From positions 310,001 through 374,000 of the forward strand of contig NZ_JAATNW010000006.1 of assembly GCF_012911815.1 (NCBI RefSeq): DNA of 64,000 nt, in the 5' to 3' direction. Shown here in pieces: positions 35,702-44,038 of this stretch (positions are counted from its first letter, which is position 1; each line of letters begins with the position of its first letter). The stretch comes from Alteromonas ponticola (lineage in GTDB: Bacteria > Pseudomonadota > Gammaproteobacteria > Enterobacterales > Alteromonadaceae). The position numbers were made by a program, and so were the translations under genes. A model generated the notes under the pieces. The model made no database searches. It saw only the letters and a list, made by a program, of their open reading frames with translations, and was not told the origin of the DNA.

Positions 35702-37453
35702 TTAATTATGTAACTCAAAACTCATTGCTGATATTTTATCGTAGCAAAATGATAACCGTTTCCTTATCGATTCATTATTCCTCAAAGAACCCAGTGTATA
35801 TCGATACTTCATACCGCGGTCCTGTCTAAGAGGTGTAAGCGTACTCAAAAGTCTTTTGATCTTTATTTCTGCATCTGGAAAAGACATTTCCTCGAAAAAT
35901 ATCAATATCGAATTACTAGAAAACTGGCCTATCACATCTTCATTGCTTATCTGATATCGCAATTCTTTTGCTATTTTCATGAAATTCTCTGAAAACTCTT
36001 CGATATTGTATGTATCAAATTGAAGCAAAAGAATGGGCGATGTGGATTGTTTTTTTCTTATTCTTTTTCTTATATTCATTAGCGCGGAATCTAGAGAGGG
36101 CAAAATTGAATTTAGATCATAGATTTCTAGCTCTTCAAAACTGTTATTTGATTTTTTAAAGATTATCGTTTTTATTATAAGCAATATTAGCAATGCAAGA
36201 ATGCCTATCATGAGAATTAGCGTTATTTTTATACTGTTTTTTTGGTGAGAATTTTTATGATTAAGATTTTTAATTTGTAGGCTGTTAAATTTTTCAGTTA
36301 AATCCTTTAGTGTGTCAATCGGAATCGCGTGATTAGTTTTTTTTGTGTTTTCAATTGCTAGTTTCAGATGATCTACTGCCGACTGATATTCACCTTCAAG
36401 CTTTGCCATGTCAGAAAAAACCAACAGAAAAGAATCGCTCCATGCCAAATTATTGTGGCGGCCACGAGATTCAGCGATTGAACGCTCTATAAAATTCTTA
36501 GCCATATCGGACTTCTTCAATCTTATATTGATTTGAGCTAATTTTAGATAATGATAAAAATTACCATCTACGCCATCGTAATTATTTTCATTTTCAATTC
36601 TCATAGACTCGATAAGGTAACTTTCAGCCAAACTTAGTTGGTCAAGTGCTATAGCGAGATTTGCTGCGTACTGGAGGCCTGTACTCAGCCAGATTTCTTC
36701 ACCGTCAACGCGGGCTCTTTCAATACTTTGGGATATTAGTTGAAATGCCTCTTTCTGCTTGTTTTGCATCTCTAATGCATCAGCTTTGCACCTTAGTACT
36801 AAATGATAAAATTGAGATGTTTTTGGAAGGAAGTCTCCAGCCATCTCACAATAGGAAATAGCTTTTTTACTCTCGCCTATAATAATAAAAGCAAAAGCCA
36901 AATCTAAATAAACACTTTGCAATGGGTAATCAAATGCCATTTCTGCTGCTTCGTATAATGGCGCCTCATCTACAATAGAAAGTAATCTTATTAGCGCAGA
37001 AGGTGCTTTACGGTCTTCAAATTCAAACCTCACAATCTGGCCTATTGCGTATAGATATAACCGTTTCCAACCTTCATTCACAGCAGTCTCACTTAAGCTT
37101 TGTAGCTGATTAATTTTCTTTTCAGCACTGATATTGGATGTACTTACGGAGAGTATTTCGTACTCAAGAGCGAACTTGGGAAACTTTTTTTGTAGAATTT
37201 TAAAGTCTTCATCGGTGAAAGGAACCGTTGACTCAGATTTGTGTGAAACGCTCGTAATGATGTTAAAAAAGTGCTTTCCAAGTGCAGTATTGAGATCGAA
37301 CACATCTGTTCTCGTCAATTCATCATAAACATCGTAATAATTGAGCCTAAGAATTCTAGAACGCTCTTCTTCGTAGTTGTCTACTACTCCAGCATTTACG
37401 TAAAAGCAAAAGAAAAAAAATATAATTATTAAAAGGTGGAGTGCGTTATTCAT
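35702..37453 (-). CDS. Array gene 4 (type A): TPR-like receptor with highly degenerate GGDEF-like domain
   Basis: A 583-residue protein if started at ATG 37453, where a signal peptide begins (MNNALHLLIIIFFFFCFYVNAG). The frame stays open up to 37552 inside gene 5. The N-terminal region is type A (YEEERSRILRLNYYDVYDEL, NTALGKHFFNIITSVSHKSE), followed by TPR-like helices and a membrane segment (about 400-420, ITLILMIGILALLILLIIKT). In the output domain the DxLTG motif is gone; only a pattern such as ILLLQFDTYN, IAKELRYQISNEDVIGQFSSNSILIFF remains. It is the most AT-rich of the five. It follows gene 5 after 19 bp, forming the second B-A pair. No terminator is seen behind it. Confidence 0.8.
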   Translation of the reverse strand: MNNALHLLIIIFFFFCFYVNAGVVDNYEEERSRILRLNYYDVYDELTRTDVFDLNTALGKHFFNIITSVSHKSESTVPFTDEDFKILQKKFPKFALEYEILSVSTSNISAEKKINQLQSLSETAVNEGWKRLYLYAIGQIVRFEFEDRKAPSALIRLLSIVDEAPLYEAAEMAFDYPLQSVYLDLAFAFIIIGESKKAISYCEMAGDFLPKTSQFYHLVLRCKADALEMQNKQKEAFQLISQSIERARVDGEEIWLSTGLQYAANLAIALDQLSLAESYLIESMRIENENNYDGVDGNFYHYLKLAQINIRLKKSDMAKNFIERSIAESRGRHNNLAWSDSFLLVFSDMAKLEGEYQSAVDHLKLAIENTKKTNHAIPIDTLKDLTEKFNSLQIKNLNHKNSHQKNSIKITLILMIGILALLILLIIKTIIFKKSNNSFEELEIYDLNSILPSLDSALMNIRKRIRKKQSTSPILLLQFDTYNIEEFSENFMKIAKELRYQISNEDVIGQFSSNSILIFFEEMSFPDAEIKIKRLLSTLTPLRQDRGMKYRYTLGSLRNNESIRKRLSFCYDKISAMSFELHN

Positions 37454-37472
37454 CAAAAATATAGAACTAACT

Positions 37473-39236
37473 TTAGTTAATGGCTCTTCTAGCAAATTTA
37501 TCATCGAATCGAATTTTTTCGATTTTTTCTTCACATAACCTAAAGGCCTCATTCACAGAGAGCTCATCTTTACACTGAGAAGCTACAAAGTTTTTTCTTT
37601 CTAAGCTAAGTGAGGTTGTTGCTCGTTTTTGTACTTTCGCATATTCTTTTAGCAGTATGTTAACTTTATTGAAAGCTTCCTCTTTATTTGTATCATTAAA
37701 GAAAATCACGATTGCGTAAATGTCATATCGACCTATCACATCCAGTTTCGAGATCTTTTCTTTCAGATACTCTGAAATTAAAATCTTCTCATTAAGACTG
37801 ATAGCGTGAGGGCTGATACACGAGTCGTCTAAAAACACTACGGCGTTTGTTTTTTTATTTTTTAATTTACTACTAATGTTTAGCTTGAAGAATTCGAATT
37901 TTTGTAGTTGAGTGAAGTGACAATTATTTTTTAATTTTAACTTCTTGCTTTTTCTTATCTTTAGACTCATATAATAAGTCATAAAAAACAAAGATATTAA
38001 TAGCAGCATTACTAGTGCGGTAACTAAATAATTCGCTATTTCTTGATTTAATTCGGCCTTCCTTCGAAGATATTCGATTTCTCGAAAATCCAGCTTTGAA
38101 GAAATTTCTTCAATTTTTTTCCAAGGAAAAGAGGGAATAGTTGAGTTTTCAATATTATATAGTCTTTCATAGATCTGCAATGCAGAGTCAAAATCACCTT
38201 GCGCCTCTGCAATCTCGCCCTTTGTTCGTAGTAAACCTCGAACATGGTGTTTGCCGTTTTCCAACAACCCCATGCTTTGCTCTGCGACGACTGCGTACTT
38301 CGCCGCTTCTTCTCTGTGGCCCAGCTTTAAATGTATCTGCGCAAGTAATAGGCTAACGTCAAAAATATCGTCTGACTGTGGGTTGGGCTTCTCGTTAAGT
38401 AGGGCATGTGCCTTTTCACCCAAATTCTTCGCCTCTTTCAATCGCTCTGATTCAAGAAGGGCTTCTGCGTGTAGCAGTGAGGCAGTGAAAGCATAAGGAG
38501 CGTAAATTGAATCTGTAGGCAGGGTCTCTAGCGAGGCTAATGCTACGTCATGTTGGCCTAATCGAATCTGCGCCCTAATCTCACACAGTGTTCCCTGTAG
38601 TTCACCCTCACCAGTGTCAGTCAGGGATGCTGCAAAGCGCTGACAGTAATCGAGTGATTTCTCATATTCGCCCAGATAGTAGAGTGTTGCCGCCATATCT
38701 CTGAGCATAAGAGACTTCGGATATTCAAAGTGGGTGTCGTTGAGCTCAACTTCGGGCGCAAAATCAATTTCTTCATACAAGCGAAAGAGGGCGTGACCGT
38801 AATTACCCGTTTCCATTTCCAACTCAACCAGTAACGCAGAAAACCAGCGTACCAGACGTGGCCAACCTTGCGATTCCGCGTGTGTCAGCAAAGTTTCAAG
38901 CGCGGCAATCTTTTCTGTTTCAGCGGCGTGGGATAAATACGTGGTTAACCCCTTAAGTTCTGCGTACAACTCTGGAAAATCACTTTCTAATTGAGCGATA
39001 TCGTGAGTAGAGAGGGGGGCACTTAACGTATTGTTAACCACGGAGTGAACGGAAAAGCGAAAATACCGTCCTAATAACGTAGTGGAATCAAATGGGTCTA
39101 ACTCGGTATGGGTCAACTCTCCAGCGTGAGAAATCTTTTCCAATGTTTGCAAACGCATATCCACATATGCCTGATGACCAGTAGCGAAAACACAAGAAGA
39201 AATGAAAAGCAGAATCAGGACAACGAAGCAGCGCAT
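37473..39236 (-). CDS. Array gene 5 (type B): TPR-like receptor with highly degenerate GGDEF-like domain
   Basis: A 587-residue protein and first in transcription order. I choose ATG 39236 because the signal peptide MRCFVVLILLFISSCVFA matches gene 3; a longer frame reaches 39350. The sensor half is almost the same as in gene 3 (DPFDSTTLLGRYFRFSVHSV, LGEYEKSLDYCQRFAASLTD, LGHREEAAKYAVVAEQSMG). After the membrane segment (about 410-430) the output is different: only IGRYDIYAIVIFF and the preceding helix recall GGDEF, and the start motif is lost. Thus genes 3 and 5 share a sensor but not an output. A duplicated promoter lies just upstream. Confidence 0.82.
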   Translation of the reverse strand: MRCFVVLILLFISSCVFATGHQAYVDMRLQTLEKISHAGELTHTELDPFDSTTLLGRYFRFSVHSVVNNTLSAPLSTHDIAQLESDFPELYAELKGLTTYLSHAAETEKIAALETLLTHAESQGWPRLVRWFSALLVELEMETGNYGHALFRLYEEIDFAPEVELNDTHFEYPKSLMLRDMAATLYYLGEYEKSLDYCQRFAASLTDTGEGELQGTLCEIRAQIRLGQHDVALASLETLPTDSIYAPYAFTASLLHAEALLESERLKEAKNLGEKAHALLNEKPNPQSDDIFDVSLLLAQIHLKLGHREEAAKYAVVAEQSMGLLENGKHHVRGLLRTKGEIAEAQGDFDSALQIYERLYNIENSTIPSFPWKKIEEISSKLDFREIEYLRRKAELNQEIANYLVTALVMLLLISLFFMTYYMSLKIRKSKKLKLKNNCHFTQLQKFEFFKLNISSKLKNKKTNAVVFLDDSCISPHAISLNEKILISEYLKEKISKLDVIGRYDIYAIVIFFNDTNKEEAFNKVNILLKEYAKVQKRATTSLSLERKNFVASQCKDELSVNEAFRLCEEKIEKIRFDDKFARRAIN

Positions 39237-39293
39237 TATTAGTATAGTTATTGGCCAGACATGAAATATAGCGTGGCTTGATGGTGATTGAAA
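38263..39293. repeat. About 1-kb block shared with 34590-35620
   Basis: Second copy of the type B sensor half with its promoter. Together the two copies offer ready substrates for homologous recombination that would delete or exchange genes 3 and 4. Confidence 0.85.
39265..39293 (-). promoter_or_regulatory. Putative promoter of array gene 5
   Basis: TTTCAA-N17-TATATT on the minus strand, in the same position as before gene 3 and about 30 bp from the start codon. Confidence 0.45.
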
Positions 39294-39510
39294 GTGTAAT
39301 TGTGGTTTAGTCTTACTAGAGCGTGACAGTGTGAAAATGCAGGTCCCCATCTTATTACTATCTTATTTGCTAGAATGCTGTAGTGTTGTATCACCGAAAA
39401 AAACAAATTAAAGGTTCAAAGTAATAGCTTAGGGCGATTTATCGCTATTATCGTCTCCTCCCTTGAACTTTAAAATCTTCAGTGGTTCTTTGTTAGCAAC
39501 AGGACATCGT

Positions 39511-40311
39511 ATGAGTATCCAAAGTCGTAACAATGTTAATGTAGTGGGTAGCGGAAAAGAGACCATTGTTTTCGCACACGGTTTTGGCTGTGATCAGAAC
39601 ATGTGGCAATACCTCGTGCCGTCTTATAAAGATAATTTCAGAGTAATATTATTTGATTTAGTGGGAACTGGTAAATCTGATTTGTCACAATATGATTTTG
39701 ACAAATATGACAGCTTACACGGCTATGCAGACGATTTGATCGAAATTATCGATGAATATGCTGAAGGGCCGGTCATTTTCGTCGGTCACTCTGTAAGTGC
39801 CACGATCGGGATGTTAGCCGCGGTAAAATCTCCTGAAAAATTCCGATGTCAAATCATGGTCGGTCCCTCCCCTTCCTACATAAACGAAGGCGATTATATC
39901 GGGGGATTCAGTAGAACCGACATCGAAGAATTGTGCGATATGATTGACAGCAATTACTTAGGGTGGGCAAGTAATATGGCGCCTGCGATCATGGGCGCAC
40001 CAGAGCAGCCTGAGTTAGGCGAAGAGCTAAAAAACAGTTTCTGCCGTACCGATCCCGCTATCGCTAAACATTTTGCCAGGGTTACCTTTCTTTCCGATCA
40101 TCGTGATGCGGTGGCCAAATGTGCTACTCCCTCACTAATATTGCAATGCAGCGATGACTTCATCGCCCCGCGTTCGGTTGGAGAATACATGCAAAAAACC
40201 ATGCCTGATGCAGATATGGTAATTATCGAGAACGTCGGACATTGTCCCCACTTGAGCGCACCACATGCCAGTATTGACGCCATCGATAGTTTTCTATATC
40301 AGCGCCTGTAA
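39511..40311 (+). CDS. RsbQ-like alpha/beta hydrolase (signalling type)
   Basis: A 266-residue alpha/beta hydrolase. ATG 39511 has AGGA 7 bp upstream and is preferred to an upstream TTG. The sequence follows Bacillus RsbQ closely: FAHGFGCDQNMWQ, VILFDLVGTGKSDLSQYD, GHSVSATIGMLAAV, MVGPSPSYIN, LILQCSDDFIAP and NVGHCPHLSAP. The catalytic triad is Ser94, Asp215 or Asp216, and His244. RsbQ and its plant relatives KAI2/D14 bind or hydrolyse a small hydrophobic ligand and signal through a partner protein. Here the partner is probably the PAS kinase that starts 10 bp downstream. Confidence 0.9.
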   Translation: MSIQSRNNVNVVGSGKETIVFAHGFGCDQNMWQYLVPSYKDNFRVILFDLVGTGKSDLSQYDFDKYDSLHGYADDLIEIIDEYAEGPVIFVGHSVSATIGMLAAVKSPEKFRCQIMVGPSPSYINEGDYIGGFSRTDIEELCDMIDSNYLGWASNMAPAIMGAPEQPELGEELKNSFCRTDPAIAKHFARVTFLSDHRDAVAKCATPSLILQCSDDFIAPRSVGEYMQKTMPDADMVIIENVGHCPHLSAPHASIDAIDSFLYQRL

Positions 40312-40320
40312 ATAAAACAT

Positions 40321-42288
40321 ATGTCTCAGCTGCCGGATTTTACGTTCTGTTATGATCACGCTGCCTGTGGTTTGGTTATTACCGACATCGACGGCACTAT
40401 TAGGCGCGCTAATGCTACGTTCGCGAAATGGTTGGGCTTTCAGCAATCAGAACTGGTCGATGCAAAAAAAATACAAGAATTGTTTACCGTAGGGGGGCGT
40501 TTTTTTCATCACACGCACTGGGCCCCACTGTTACAAATGCAAGGCTCGGTGTCTGAAGTACAAATTGATTTAAGGTCGCGGGACGATAAGATTATTCCCA
40601 TGCTTGTCAATGCCTCCCGAATCTCTCACGACGGTACCATTATCGATCAAATGGCGTTTTTTATAGTGGACGACCGTAAGAAATTTGAACAGGAGCTAGT
40701 GGCGGCTCGGAAAAAGCTCGAAGCTTCGTTTGATTCACTCAGAGAGACGCAAAACCAACTGCAGCGCAACCAAAACATGCTCAATCTGGCTATGCATAGT
40801 GCCAAAATGGCAGGTTGGTCTTTTAATGTAGAATCTGAAAGAGTGGAATGGAACAACGAGCTGCAATCGCTGCTCGGATTTGATGAAGACAGTGGCTGGC
40901 TGAGTAAAGAGAGTTTTTATAATTTACTCCATCCGGAAGATAAAGACAGCTTTAGGCAGCAATTACGTCACGCAATTAAAAGTCAGACAAATTATACGCT
41001 TGAATGCCGTTTGAAAAACAGCCAGGAACACTGGGTAGAGATGGAAATTAGTGGGTATGCGGTTATTACCCAGCACGGCGAAACCCAGTCAATATATGGG
41101 ATTTGCATGGATGTATCTGAACGCAAAGCCCGACTCAGGGAACTTGCTGCGTTGAATACAAAACTATCGTCCAGTGACCATAGAAAAAATGAGTTTCTGG
41201 CAACCTTAAGTCATGAACTACGTAATCCTTTGGCACCCATCCGGAATGTTCTGGAAATAATGCGCATCAAAGAAAATGACGCGACGGTATGGAAAAAGTC
41301 ACGGATACTCATTGATCGGCACGTATCCCATATGAGCCGTCTAATCGAAGATTTGATGGACATATCCCGTATCTCTCATAACCGAATAAATTTACGCAAA
41401 CAAGCAATTGATATTCTGCCTGCATTGCATTGTGCAGTAGATGAAACAAAGCCGTTAATAGATGCGCAGAGTCATCAGCTTTCCATAAATGAAGCTAAGG
41501 CCCCAATTTACGTCAACGCTGATAGCACACGCATTGTTCAGATATTTTCAAATTTGTTGACCAATGCTGCGAAATATACGCCTGCAGGTGGGACTATTGA
41601 TATCACCGTAAGCCAAAATAGGGAGCAGGTGACAGTTTCCGTAGAAGATTCTGGGATAGGAATACCAGCAGAAGAACTGGAGAACATTTTTACCATGTTC
41701 TCTCAATTGTCGCCCGCCCTGGAGCGTGCCCAGGGTGGACTGGGTATTGGATTAGCGCTTGTGCATCATTTGGTAACGTTGCATGAGGGAGAAATAGAAG
41801 TCAGCAGCGAAGGTCATAACAAAGGGTGCAAGTTTACGGTTAAATTGCCTGTTATAAGGCGTGTTGGTGCGCTCGATGCAAATTCCCTTCAAGATGAGAA
41901 ATCTAAGGCAATCAAACTACCTCAACGTCGTATTTTGGTCATCGAGGACAACCAGGATACCGCGCAAAGTTTAGCTGAGCTACTGGAATACGCTGGACAC
42001 ATAACCTGTACCGCTTTTGATGGGACGTCCGGAATAATGCAAGCGAAGGAGTTTAAGCCAGAGGTTATTCTTTCTGATATTGGCCTTCCCGATATCTCAG
42101 GTTATGAGGTAGCAGAAACGGTGCGAAAACAGTTAGCCCATGCCAATATTTATCTGATAGCTATAACCGGGTGGGGGCAGAAGAAAGATAAGCAGTTAGC
42201 AAAGGCTTCAGGGTTTAATCGACATATAACCAAACCCGTGGATTTTGCAGAACTAAAACAAATCTTGGCCGAACTCCCAGATGATTAA
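40321..42288 (+). CDS. PAS-PAS hybrid sensor histidine kinase with receiver
   Basis: A 655-residue soluble protein. Two PAS domains come first (about 8-120, CGLVITDIDGTIRRANATF; about 150-275, ending IYGICMDVSERKA), joined by a coiled coil (about 120-150). HisKA follows with LATLSHELRNPLAPI (His298), HATPase with NLLTNAAKYTPAGG and GGLGIGLALVHHLV, and a C-terminal receiver with Asp586 in LSDIGLPDISGYE and Lys in HITKPVDF. No membrane segments or DNA-binding domain are present, so it must pass its signal to another protein. It begins 10 bp after the RsbQ-like gene. In Bacillus, RsbQ activates the PAS phosphatase RsbP; here the PAS protein is a kinase. Confidence 0.92.
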   Translation: MSQLPDFTFCYDHAACGLVITDIDGTIRRANATFAKWLGFQQSELVDAKKIQELFTVGGRFFHHTHWAPLLQMQGSVSEVQIDLRSRDDKIIPMLVNASRISHDGTIIDQMAFFIVDDRKKFEQELVAARKKLEASFDSLRETQNQLQRNQNMLNLAMHSAKMAGWSFNVESERVEWNNELQSLLGFDEDSGWLSKESFYNLLHPEDKDSFRQQLRHAIKSQTNYTLECRLKNSQEHWVEMEISGYAVITQHGETQSIYGICMDVSERKARLRELAALNTKLSSSDHRKNEFLATLSHELRNPLAPIRNVLEIMRIKENDATVWKKSRILIDRHVSHMSRLIEDLMDISRISHNRINLRKQAIDILPALHCAVDETKPLIDAQSHQLSINEAKAPIYVNADSTRIVQIFSNLLTNAAKYTPAGGTIDITVSQNREQVTVSVEDSGIGIPAEELENIFTMFSQLSPALERAQGGLGIGLALVHHLVTLHEGEIEVSSEGHNKGCKFTVKLPVIRRVGALDANSLQDEKSKAIKLPQRRILVIEDNQDTAQSLAELLEYAGHITCTAFDGTSGIMQAKEFKPEVILSDIGLPDISGYEVAETVRKQLAHANIYLIAITGWGQKKDKQLAKASGFNRHITKPVDFAELKQILAELPDD

Positions 42289-42405
42289 CAAAGCGGCTGG
42301 CGTTCTCATATAAAAGATTGCCCGGGGGCAACGTCGATATCAGATATTGGCTCACTATGATTGAAAATAATTAACTTATGAGTCTCCCTTTCAGTGCAAT
42401 CAAAA

Positions 42406-42434
42406 TTGTGAGACTTTAGAAAATAACGCATAAT
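42406..42434 (+). promoter_or_regulatory. Putative dnaB promoter
   Basis: TTGTGA and CATAAT spaced by 17 bp, 35 bp before the dnaB start. Confidence 0.6.
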
Positions 42435-42469
42435 AGCCAACCTCAAGTTACCGGTAAAAAGTAAAGATT

Positions 42470-43861
42470 GTGAAAGTTGTTCCTTCGTCAGGCACTGACA
42501 AAAATATTGAAAAGTTGAAAGTTCCACCTCACAGCATTGAGGCAGAACAGTCTGTGCTTGGCAGTATGCTTATTGATCCTGAAAGCTGGGACAAGGTGGC
42601 CGAGCTGGTTACCGAAAATGACTTCTATAATCGATCACACCAAATCATCTTTAAGGCGATTTTGCGCTTGTTAGCTCAAAATATGCCGGTTGACTTAATC
42701 ACAGTTTCAGAAGAGTTGGAAAATCACGATCAGTTAGATGATGCTGGCGGGTTTGCCTACCTCGGTGAGCTGGCAAAGAACACGCCAAGTTCCGCAAACG
42801 TGACAGCTTATGCGCGGATTATTTCTGAGCGTGCGGTTACTCGCGAACTGATTGGTGTCGCCCACGAAATCGCGGAAATCGGGTACAACCCAGAAGGGCG
42901 AGAAAGCGCTGATATACTTGATTTTGCCGAGAGTAAAGTATTTGAAATTGCCGAGAAGCGCACTGGCGAGAATGAAGGTCCGCGTAATGTGGAGGCGGTA
43001 CTGGGTAAAACTATCGATCGTCTTGAAGCGTTAATTAAAACCAATAAGGAAGTGACGGGGGTCACCACCGGCTTCACCGATTTAGATAAAAAGACCAGTG
43101 GTTTGCAACCTTCCGATTTAATCATTGTCGCCGCTCGACCTTCCATGGGTAAAACCACATTTGCCATGAATTTATGCGAAAACGCTATGATGGCAGAAGA
43201 AAAGCCGGTGTTGGTGTTTAGTCTTGAAATGCCATCAGAGCAGATAATGATGCGTATGCTGGCGTCATTAAGTCGCGTTGACCAGACTAAAATTCGTACC
43301 GCGCAACTGGACGACGAAGACTGGGCGCGTATTTCCAATACCATGGCTATGTTAAAAGATAAGGACAACCTGTTTGTCGATGATTCCTCTGGCCTCACTC
43401 CCATGGATGTGCGCAGCCGCGCCAGAAAATTAGCCAGAGAGCGGGGTGGTATCAGTTTAATCATGGTCGATTACCTGCAACTTATGCGTGTGCCTTCATT
43501 GAGCGATAACAGAACGTTGGAAATTGCTGAAATTTCTCGATCGCTAAAAGCGCTGGCAAAGGAATTGGAAGTGCCAGTAGTCGCGCTTTCACAGTTAAAC
43601 CGTAGTTTGGAGCAACGTGCTGATAAACGTCCGGTTAATTCAGATTTACGTGAATCGGGCTCAATCGAGCAGGATGCAGATTTAATTATGTTCATTTACC
43701 GTGATGAGGTTTATCACGAAAACAGTGAAGAAAAAGGTGTGGCCGAAATCATTATTGGTAAACAGCGTAACGGTCCAATCGGTACCTCAAGACTGACCTT
43801 TCAAGGCCAATTTTCACGGTTCGACAACTATGCTGGGCCTACTTACACCGACGATTATTAA
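42470..43861 (+). CDS. dnaB: Replicative DNA helicase DnaB
   Basis: A 463-residue hexameric helicase that unwinds DNA at the replication fork. The N-terminal domain starts with KVPPHSIEAEQSVLGSMLID, and a RecA-like motor follows with Walker A RPSMGKTTFA, VFSLEMPSEQ, Walker B LIMVDYLQLM and the QLNRSLEQRADKRP and DLRESGSIEQDAD motifs. The length is normal and there is no intein. The start is a GTG with a weak Shine-Dalgarno. It stands alone; the alr and rplI neighbours seen in other genomes are not adjacent. Confidence 0.97.
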   Translation: MKVVPSSGTDKNIEKLKVPPHSIEAEQSVLGSMLIDPESWDKVAELVTENDFYNRSHQIIFKAILRLLAQNMPVDLITVSEELENHDQLDDAGGFAYLGELAKNTPSSANVTAYARIISERAVTRELIGVAHEIAEIGYNPEGRESADILDFAESKVFEIAEKRTGENEGPRNVEAVLGKTIDRLEALIKTNKEVTGVTTGFTDLDKKTSGLQPSDLIIVAARPSMGKTTFAMNLCENAMMAEEKPVLVFSLEMPSEQIMMRMLASLSRVDQTKIRTAQLDDEDWARISNTMAMLKDKDNLFVDDSSGLTPMDVRSRARKLARERGGISLIMVDYLQLMRVPSLSDNRTLEIAEISRSLKALAKELEVPVVALSQLNRSLEQRADKRPVNSDLRESGSIEQDADLIMFIYRDEVYHENSEEKGVAEIIIGKQRNGPIGTSRLTFQGQFSRFDNYAGPTYTDDY

Positions 43862-44038
43862 AAAACTTTCTCTTCAGGTTTGGCTGCCTGAGCCGATAAA
43901 TTCAATTCAATCATTTGGTTTTCATAATCAGTAGGGGAAGGGAAGTTGATCCCGGTCTCACTCGTTTGCCCACGGGGCATCGCGTGCGAGAGGTTTAAAA
44001 AGGAAGAAATTTTTCACTTTTAACACGGGTAATTGGCT

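Noticed and set aside
30209-39236. Annotating the array genes as diguanylate cyclases
   Set aside because: None keeps the GGDEF signature or the metal-binding Asp context, so the family name would misstate the activity.
30209-39350. Plus-strand frames of 60-120 codons across the receptor array
   Set aside because: They mirror the minus-strand genes, repeat where those genes are duplicated, and have no motifs of their own.
42306-42527. Minus-strand 73-residue frame before dnaB
   Set aside because: It overlaps the dnaB promoter and start, has no recognisable motifs and no Shine-Dalgarno I could see.
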